A stretch of 64,000 nt of DNA, taken from contig NC_046674.1 in assembly GCF_003369915.1 (NCBI RefSeq), positions 2,046,001 through 2,110,000 on the forward strand, read 5' to 3'. Under the pieces are notes generated by a model that made no database searches, was not told the origin of the DNA, and worked only from the letters and a program-made list of their open reading frames with translations. This DNA comes from Drosophila miranda (Eukaryota > Arthropoda > Insecta > Diptera > Drosophilidae). A program made the translations under genes and the position numbers. Positions 57,394-64,000 of this stretch are shown here, piece by piece. The first letter of the stretch is position 1, and each line of letters begins with the position of its first letter.

Positions 57394-57662
57394 ACAGAGT
57401 ACAATCTTTCCGTTTAAACATTCTCTAACCAGCTCCATGGAATTTTCTGAATTTTTAAGATTTCAAGAATAACGATGCGAATAATTTAAAGTGATTGACG
57501 GTTTTTTTTTTTAAGTGTATTCCTATGTATCCTCAACACTGTGTCTCATGAAATTTTTTATATGAAGAGCAACACATCATACGATAATGAATAATAATAA
57601 TATCCACAATTTACAACGAGGGGGAACGTTGTGAGTTGCTGCGGACACCGCAACTCTACAGC
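57394..57662 (+). other. Uba2 3' UTR and spacer
   Basis: I see no gene. It is AT-rich DNA with no clear AATAAA close to the Uba2 stop; ATAATAATAATA near 57589 is the nearest AT-rich candidate. Confidence 0.4.
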
Positions 57663-57995
57663 TATACCCGATACTAAGTCAGTATGGCTCTCCTCCGGCA
57701 GACGCCGCTTCGCCTGGGCGAAGTTTTGAAATATTTTTGTAGCAGTGACATATCACAGAAGTCTGGATCCAAAACATTGTTGCTCTCGCTCTTATAGTCT
57801 TTGAGCACTAGGCGCTGAAGGGGACGGACAGACGGACAGACAGACATGGCTCAATCGACTCGGCTATTGATGCTGATCAAGAATATATATACTTTATGGG
57901 GTCGGAAACGATTCCTTTTGGACGTTACACACATCCACTTTTACCACAAATCTAATATACCCCAATACTCATTTTGAGTATCGGGTATAAAAATC
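57620..57995 (+). mobile_element. DINE-1/INE-1-like non-autonomous element
   Basis: This is a well preserved copy of the abundant fly family: perfect 13-nt inverted repeats TATACCCGATACT (57663-57675) and AGTATCGGGTATA (57977-57989), a short GACGGACAGAC tandem block, the TCGACTCGGCTATTGATGCT core followed by an AT-rich ATATATATACTTTATGGGG-type stretch. The family assignment comes from memory of the consensus. Its right end lies about 23 nt from the DRE of mRpL36. Confidence 0.75.
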
Positions 57996-58012
57996 TGAGT
58001 TTTGAAAGTGTC

Positions 58013-58019
58013 ATCGATA
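58013..58019 (+). promoter_or_regulatory. mRpL36: DRE-like core of mRpL36 promoter
   Basis: ATCGATA within TCATCGATAGC lies 111 nt upstream of the ATG, directly after the mobile element. Confidence 0.5.
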
Positions 58020-58129
58020 GCAACCAGTGCTGATTTTTTGTTATCGGCAGTGGGTTAATGTTAATCTAGCCAAGAGGTGAGTGATTTGCCAACGTTTAGA
58101 AAGAATTTCAATAAAAACCCGACTTTTAG

Positions 58130-58516
58130 ATGTCCTTTGCTGGCAAAATACTTCAACACAGCGCCCGCCTGTGGAATGGCCTCAGTTCCACGCGTGGATT
58201 TCACGTCCTAATGCGCCCCACGGCCATCGCAGCCGGAGTGACCAACAACAGCAATCAAACACAACTGGTGGCCAACAAAAATGTTTCCGCAGGACTGCTG
58301 ACCCCTGTCTCTACTCTGCTGCAGCATGTCGCCGGCTTTAAAGTCAAGGGACGCCTAAAGAGGCGCTGCAAGGATTGCTACATTGTGGTGCGCCAGGAAC
58401 GCGGTTATGTCATCTGCCCCACGCATCCGCGCCACAAGCAAATGTCGATGAAGAAACGTGACTACAAGTCTTGGATATTGACACACGCCACCCAGTCCAA
58501 GGAACGAGGCTTCTAG
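58130..58516 (+). CDS. mRpL36: Mitochondrial large ribosomal subunit protein bL36m
   Basis: This single-exon gene encodes 128 residues. An N-terminal mitochondrial targeting sequence rich in Arg, Ser and Leu ([18 protein letters not shown]) and a spacer of about 50 residues precede the bL36 domain ([18 protein letters not shown]). The zinc ligands are Cys80, Cys83, Cys96 and His102 ([10 protein letters not shown]). bL36 is a tiny zinc-ribbon protein near the L7/L12 stalk base of the mitoribosome. Length and motif agree with fly mRpL36. The poly(A) signal follows at 58559. Confidence 0.96.
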   Translation: MSFAGKILQHSARLWNGLSSTRGFHVLMRPTAIAAGVTNNSNQTQLVANKNVSAGLLTPVSTLLQHVAGFKVKGRLKRRCKDCYIVVRQERGYVICPTHPRHKQMSMKKRDYKSWILTHATQSKERGF

Positions 58517-58558
58517 TTTTCTGTAGCCCCTACAACTAGCATTTTTCTTTCAAATTTA

Positions 58559-58564
58559 AATAAA
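58559..58564 (+). terminator. mRpL36: Poly(A) signal AATAAA of mRpL36
   Basis: The hexamer lies 43 nt after the stop codon. Confidence 0.6.
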
Positions 58565-58793
58565 AACATTAAATTTTATCTATAGTGGAAAACTAGGCGT
58601 TGCCCAACACTGGTGGCTCAGCTGGAATTTTTTTGTTTATCTCCATTTCTGGACACAAAAATTAGTCGCTTGGTGCCGATCCCGTCGCTTTTCTAAATCT
58701 TTCTTGACCGGCGTGCAAGCAAAAAGCAAATACGTCTGACGTCAGTGTACTAATACGGGTGCATTGCTGATAAAACCCGAAAATTCGGGCAAA

Positions 58794-59540
58794 ATGACGG
58801 CTCATTTCATGAATGTTCTGCGGCAGGCCTTCAAGACATTCGATCGTGCCAACCACGCCAGCTTCAATGCCAATCTGCAGCACCTCAAGCAGCTAACAGA
58901 TGAACTCACCTACCGCGATCTTCACATCAAGGAGGAGCTCTTTCGCCCCCACGCTGGGGCATCGTCCCCGTCCCACGCCCAGGGCCGTGCGCCCTGCAGC
59001 TACATGCACATCTTTGAAGACGAGCGCTTCTCGATGAGCCTGTTCATTGTGCGTGGCTCCAGTTCCATTCCCCTGCATGACCATCCCATGATGTTTGGCC
59101 TGCTTCGCTGTATCTGGGGGAAGCTGCTGGTCCAGAGCTACACACAGCAGCTGGGGCCCGACGAGCCCCTGCACTACGACACGGATCCCATTGTGGTGAA
59201 GGTGAACGTCGAGGAGCCCTGCCTGGTGTCACCGGACACTCCCAGCGCCATGGTCACACCACGCAAGCGAAACTATCACCATATAACCGAGGCGGGCAAC
59301 GGCGTGGCCGCCTTCTTCGATATACTCAGTCCACCCTACGACGCCGACATGCCCATGTATGGCCCACGCAGCTGTCGCTTCTATCGCCCCAAGTCGGATG
59401 GGGGCCAAACGCAGCTACACTGCATCCCCTCGCCAGCCACATACTATTGCGATGTGGTGGACACGCCCAAGACCGTTTTGCAATGTGCCTTCAAATGCGC
59501 CGACGAAGACTATGCCGAGAACGTCCCAGAGACGCAGTGA
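58794..59540 (+). CDS. Cysteamine/N-terminal cysteine dioxygenase (ADO family)
   Basis: This single-exon gene encodes 248 residues from ATG 58794 (context CAAAATGAC); an upstream in-frame ATG-like start is less likely. ADO enzymes are iron-dependent cupin oxygenases that oxidise cysteamine to hypotaurine and N-terminal cysteines of proteins, an oxygen-sensing step. The facial histidine triad is visible: His95 and His97 in IPLHDHPMMFG and His163 in YHHITEAG. CSYMHIFEDERFSMSLFIV and AAFFDILSPPYD match conserved ADO blocks. The C-terminus is longer than the human core. I believe it is CG7550 of D. melanogaster. It ends tail to tail with ldbr. Confidence 0.92.
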   Translation: MTAHFMNVLRQAFKTFDRANHASFNANLQHLKQLTDELTYRDLHIKEELFRPHAGASSPSHAQGRAPCSYMHIFEDERFSMSLFIVRGSSSIPLHDHPMMFGLLRCIWGKLLVQSYTQQLGPDEPLHYDTDPIVVKVNVEEPCLVSPDTPSAMVTPRKRNYHHITEAGNGVAAFFDILSPPYDADMPMYGPRSCRFYRPKSDGGQTQLHCIPSPATYYCDVVDTPKTVLQCAFKCADEDYAENVPETQ

Positions 59541-59642
59541 AGCCCCGCGTTGGGCTTACAGCAGCAGCATCCCCTAGCCGACTCCATCATTTGTGGACTC
59601 CAGTCAAGCCCACAAGCGAGCAAGCATTTTCTGTGTTATTTA

Positions 59643-59648
59643 AATAAA
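59643..59648 (+). terminator. Poly(A) signal AATAAA of ADO-family gene
   Basis: The hexamer is in TTAAATAAATTT, 103 nt after the stop. Confidence 0.6.
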
Positions 59649-59696
59649 TTTGCCTCCTTTTTTTAAAATTCATTCCGGAATCATGGAATATGTTAT

Positions 59697-59702
59697 TTTA
59701 TT
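59697..59702 (-). terminator. ldbr: Poly(A) signal AATAAA of ldbr
   Basis: TTTATT on the + strand gives AATAAA on the minus strand, only 26 nt after the ldbr stop, so the ldbr 3' UTR is very short and its cleavage site should fall close to that of the converging gene. Confidence 0.6.
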
Positions 59703-59727
59703 CTCAGTCAAGCAGAATGGTTAGTAT

Positions 59728-61454
59728 TTAGTCATCGTCTTCGGCTTGATAAATGTTTTGGTTTCTACGCTTTAGTTTCTTGACGCTGGGTGGACTACTG
59801 GGAGCTGGCGGGACTGCCTCGACTTTTGGTTTGTCCACTGCCTCCGACTCGGCTGTCTCTGCTGTCTTTGGATCCTCATCTTCCTCAGGCAGATCTATCG
59901 CGCTGTCATCTTTTTCTGCTGCAGTAGCATCAGCTGTAACTGTCGGCGCCGGCAAGAACAAATTGAGTTTTCTTTTCGAAGGGGTCACAAGTGGTTCAGG
60001 AGGAGGGGAGGAACTGCCTTCGATGGTTTCTTGATCCTGACATTGATCCTGGACGTGAACAATGGTTTCCTCTGCCTTCTGGTCTATGCTTTTAACCGCA
60101 ACTGCTGGCAGATCCTTGCCATTGGCCAGCAACGCCAGACAGAGTGGATCATCTACACCCAAGACAGAACAGAATGTATTGCTCTGGGGATTTAGATGGG
60201 CCGTGGGTTGACCCACGACCATATGCTTATAGTTGGACTGCTCCTGCGGATCAAAGGCAGGCACCGTTCGCTGAAAGTTCTCCGGGATCTTGAGGCTCTG
60301 GAATTTGGTGGTCAAAGAATCCAGTTCCTCCTCGGTGGGTGTGAAATTGAAGCGCTCTGCGATGGCGCCAGCCTTCTTGCCCGGCAGGTAGTAGTAGTTC
60401 TCCTTCACCGAGATAAGATGATTGGTGCTTTGCAGAATAACAAGCCATTCGGCATCGTATTCAAACGTGGGATTACCTTCAATCGCTTCACTGGGTATGT
60501 CCAGCACTTGGAGAAATGCTCGTCGAGGCAGGCATTTGTCCAGAGCAAGAAACTTTGTAACAGCCACTGGTTTGGGTGGCAGCCTAGATGTGCTCTCCTC
60601 ATCGTCGCTCTCACTACTGCTGCTGCTACTGCTGCTTGAAGAGCCGTCTCCCATTTGGGTTGGGGCTTTGGTTGCGTTTTGGTGTGGCACGAGGGCGGCA
60701 AATTTACAATGCAAATGTGCGGCAAACCAGTAAGAGGGCTGTACTGCCTTTAGCAGCTCCTCCAGCGGTCGACTGCCTAGTTGTCCGCTCTCCATGTCAG
60801 CCGCAAAATAGGGTTTCTTCCTGAGCAGCTGGGCCTTGTTGCCGTATTCATAGATGCCGGTGGGCCAATCGTGCGACAAGAATATGTCTATCTTACCAGA
60901 TAGCTGCTTCAGGCGGAACACCTCCAACTGCCGCACGTGATAGACACTGCGACATGTGGATTCCGTGTAGGGCGGGAATTCGTGATGGCCACGCAGGAAG
61001 TCGTGTCCCTTGTAGATGCCACTGATGCCTGCAATACGAACGCCGTTCACATTTACCACTCCAGCATAGCCCAGATAATATATATTTGGGGCCACCCATC
61101 CGCCGTATGGAAGCTCTTGCAGGTAGTTTGAGGCCTCGTGGTTGCCGCCAATGAAAATAGTCAGCACAGGGGCCACGCACTCCCCGCTGTAATATCTGTG
61201 GAACAATAAAGCCATATTAAATGTAAAATACACTGATCTCTTTGCCACTCCACTCACTTGTAAAAGGTACATATATCCAGGTACTTCTTCGGCACAGCCA
61301 TCGTTTGCAGATCCTCCAGATTGCGCGTGGATTGAAAGTCACCGCAGCATAGCAGGAGATCGATCTTTGTATTGCTCTCCTTCTCGATGCATGCTATGGT
61401 GTCGTATATGCGCTCCAGTTCACCGTGCGCGCATCCTTCTATTGCTATTTTCAT
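59728..61454 (-). CDS. ldbr: Lariat debranching enzyme, 2 exons
   Basis: Minus-strand exons 61454-61258 and 61195-59728 join in phase and give 554 residues. Dbr1 is a metallophosphoesterase that cuts the 2'-5' bond of intron lariats in the nucleus. The start [17 protein letters not shown] is diagnostic, with Cys8 in place of the aspartate usual in the superfamily. CCGDFQ (36-41), GGNHEAS (82-88), LSHDWPTG and the AAHLHCKF motif complete the metal site. A poly-Ser acidic loop and a C-terminal DBR1 domain follow, then a long acidic disordered tail ending [18 protein letters not shown]. The single intron is 62 nt. Confidence 0.97.
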
Positions 61455-62208
61455 GTTTCTCTCTTTTTTAATTGTTGGTTTGGTTTGTAAACAATAATAA
61501 TGCCCGGCAATAAAAAAATGCTAAGAATTTGGCGACTTACAGCACTCATACCAGTGTTGTTGAACGTGCATCCTATATTTATGGCGGCAAAATCAGCTAA
61601 ATTCAAATGTATTTTATTTTGTCAAATTTCCATTAAATTCAAACGTTAAAAATGATTTTATTTTTCAAAAATATCGATCCATTTACATAATATACGCGTA
61701 ATGTGAGTGTAAAGAAAATGTATGTGAAATGCTCTGCTTTGAATTCTCATTCTATGACCATTTATCCATATTGTTTTTTGTTTTTCTCGGAGTTCTGGGG
61801 GTCGTGCGGGGGCTCGTACAATCTCATTTGATGAGACTTCCTCGTCTTGTCAGTGTGTTGTGTTTTTTTTTGTTTCGTTTCGTTTACATACAAAGATTTA
61901 CAGTGTGGACTCATTTCGACTTAAGTTTTATCATAATTTAGTTGGCATGGAGTTGCCAAGAAATAGACAGTAAAATATACATCTACAATAAATATATGCG
62001 ACTATCCCAGGACTGTCGCAGCGGCAGCGCATGCCATGCCTTTAGTACATAGAATGTACGTAGAAACCAAGAGAATGCCTTAAAGCTATAATCAGCATGC
62101 CTATTCAGTGTTTTAGTGTTTTTTTTCGTTTTGGAAAGAATATGAGAAACGATCAAGTCAGAAATCGAACTAAGTCTCTGGTGTGGTGTCAGTTTCAGTT
62201 TCAGTTAA
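61455..62208. other. ldbr promoter region and msk 3' UTR
   Basis: I see no further gene. The part next to 61454 must hold the ldbr promoter; an ATCGAT lies near 61673. The part next to 62209 is the msk 3' UTR, AT-rich with T-runs (61864-61872, 62121-62128). Confidence 0.5.
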
Positions 62209-64000
62209 TTAGGAGCCGAACTTGAAGGATGAGGGAACTGTTGTCTGGGGAAAGGCGAAGCCACCTTGCTTCTCAATTAGCTTCGATTCTTTGGCCGCCT
62301 TCCGTTGATCGGCGGTCACGACCACATCCTGAAGCGCCCTTGCCTGTTCAGGGGTAAGGTTTGACGTCAGCAGCGCATACCAGGCCTGATCTTGGGCAGA
62401 AAGTGCTAAAGGTAGCATGAGGGGAAAGGAACAGAGTGAGAGTCAGAGTCAGAAAAGAGGAATCTATGGGAGGAATCATCGCCAAAACGAACCTGTAATA
62501 ACTTCCTTAAATGTCCAGTATTCATCGATGGCGCTATCGTTTTCCTCGTCGTCGATTGGCGTGGTGAATGTTTCAAGACCCGTCTCGTTGAGGTCCTCCA
62601 CAGACTCCTCAGCGTCGTCATTCGACTCGTCGTCATCCTTGACCTCGGCCTTGACCTCAAAGCCAGCCTCGCCCGCTTTCGCTTTGGTGAACTCGGCCAG
62701 TTTGTCCAAATAGTTGGGTGCCATTTCGTCCATGTCATCCTCGTCGCTGGACAGAGCCTCCTCACAGTCATCGCCATCCTCCTCCTCCTCCTCCTCTTCG
62801 TCCTCCTGGGCCCTGGACTCGTAAGCTCTCTTCAAGCCATCAAAGAGCAGGATCAGCGAGGGCACAATCTTGGCAGCCACCTCACTCAGCACCTGCGGCT
62901 TGGCATCGCCCAATGAGATGAGTGTACACAGGCCAAGGACACACAGTTTGCGATCGTGAATGCTGAAAACGAGATGGGGTATGGGGTTAAAACAAAAACA
63001 AAGTGAAAGGGTAATCGCCCCAGTCTTACCCCAGAAAACAGTCGGTGTCGTGAAGCCATTGCTTGATGAAATGCGAGCTTATTGGTTCGTTATTCGGCTG
63101 CGACATCTTGTCCAGAATGGAGAGCAGCAACTGGGGATTGTAGTAGAGGGCCGCAATCACCACCTGGAGGCACATGGTGCGCAGCTCCGAGGACTGAACC
63201 TCGCGTGTTAGGCGCGACAGAGCCAGCTCCACGAACATGTGTATCACTGAATCGATTTGGCCCTTGCACTGCAGAATAATGACCTCCATCAGTTTGGCCG
63301 CATGGCACTCTGGATCCTCGCCGGGATTACCAGTGAGCATCTGTCGATAAGATCAGAGAGCATACGATAATGATTAATAACTGGATAGCTTGTTCGATTA
63401 GGGAGACGTTTGATCTGGTCTGGGGTCTGGAGTCTTTACCGTTTTGCACATGTCGAGTATGGCCAGGAGTCGGTTGGGATTGGAGAGGAAGGCTGGTGTA
63501 TCGACCGTCACATAGTTATGCAGCGCCGGCATAATGTCAATGAAGTAATCGATGCCATCCTTCTTGAATACCTGATAGATCAGCTCTAGCATTTGCCACA
63601 TTTCCGGGGAAATGGCCTTGCACGTCAGATCGTACACCAGAGAAAACGTTTCCTCGTAGAAGTCTGTCTCGAGCAAATGAAATGAAAGATTAGAAAGATG
63701 ATCAAAAGAAGGATCAAAGCTCTCAAATCTTACCCGTAATGTTGTGCTGGAATATGTGACCCACCACATTGATGACAATGGGATGCAGATTGAGCAGCAC
63801 TTCGGGGTGCTCCTCCATCACACTCAAAAGGGTTTCGATTGTGTTGAGCAGACTCATGGCGGTGATGGCCTTCTCATCGGATCCCTCCTCCGACTCGAGC
63901 ACCTGGCTGAAAGTCGTGGCCAAGTGCTGGCAGATCTCGGTGGCCACCGGCAGCAGCTGTGTGGTGAAGGTGCACACAATCTTCTGCATGACATTCGTCA
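62209..64000 (-). CDS. msk: Importin-7 (moleskin), 3' five exons, partial
   Basis: Minus-strand exons from the window edge: 64000-63734 (continues beyond the window), 63663-63440, 63340-63030, 62962-62493 and 62405-62209; 489 codons including the TAA stop. Joins are in phase, e.g. [16 protein letters not shown]. The product is an importin-beta family receptor that carries ERK (rolled), ribosomal proteins and histones into the nucleus. The visible part is the C-terminal HEAT-repeat region ([20 protein letters not shown]), the long acidic insert typical of importin-7/8 ([20 protein letters not shown]) and the tail ([18 protein letters not shown]). The acceptor of the 63663 exon is ACAG, chosen over GAG three bases upstream by phase. 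Confidence 0.95.

Noticed and set aside
1..64000. tRNA, rRNA or CRISPR arrays
   Set aside because: No B-box-like tRNA core with pairing arms, no rRNA stretch and no spaced identical repeats were seen; this is an animal nuclear genome.

Overview
This window is nuclear DNA of a fruit fly (Drosophila or a close relative). The reasons are short introns of about 55-70 nt with GTRAGT/YAG borders, fly housekeeping core-promoter motifs (DRE TATCGATA, Motif 1 GTCACACT, Motif 6), a DINE-1/INE-1-like mobile element, many simple repeats in the non-coding DNA, and a run of recognisable fly genes: mus301, a senataxin-like helicase, CdsA, Uba2, mRpL36, a cysteamine-dioxygenase-like gene, ldbr and msk. From memory this matches D. 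melanogaster cytological region 66B (chromosome arm 3L, Muller element D), but the spacer DNA is clearly diverged from melanogaster. An obscura-group species is my guess only.

The left half (1-35.5 kb) is gene-poor and developmental in style. Two related chitin-binding (CBM14, CPAP1-type) secreted-protein genes lie in the same direction with very long introns or leaders: one at 11.2-14.65 kb, possibly extended to 15.4 kb through an in-frame TGA, and one at 31.4-34.9 kb with a leader probably starting near 24.7 kb. Between them sits a small one-exon gene for an 87-residue membrane protein (20.26-20.53 kb). Minus-strand remnants of an unidentified gene lie at 21.1-22.6 kb. The rest is non-coding and full of microsatellites, GAGA tracts and G-runs.

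The right half (35.5-64 kb) is compact and housekeeping in style: mus301 (-), FHA/SF1 helicase gene (+), CdsA (-), a decayed ZAD/C2H2 zinc-finger gene and a second broken gene (53.4-54.85 kb), Uba2 (+), a DINE-1-like element, mRpL36 (+), an ADO-family thiol dioxygenase (+), ldbr (-) and the 3' part of msk/importin-7 (-), which runs off the right edge. All exon joins given were checked by hand for phase.

The genes do not form one pathway, but nuclear genome maintenance and RNA handling recur: HELQ-type helicase, senataxin-type helicase, SUMO E1 subunit, lariat debranching and nuclear import. The best leads are the stop-interrupted reading frame of the first chitin-binding gene, a nearly identical 663-nt tandem duplication inside the helicase gene, a dispersed repeat family that forms the promoters of both mus301 and CdsA, and several decayed coding remnants.
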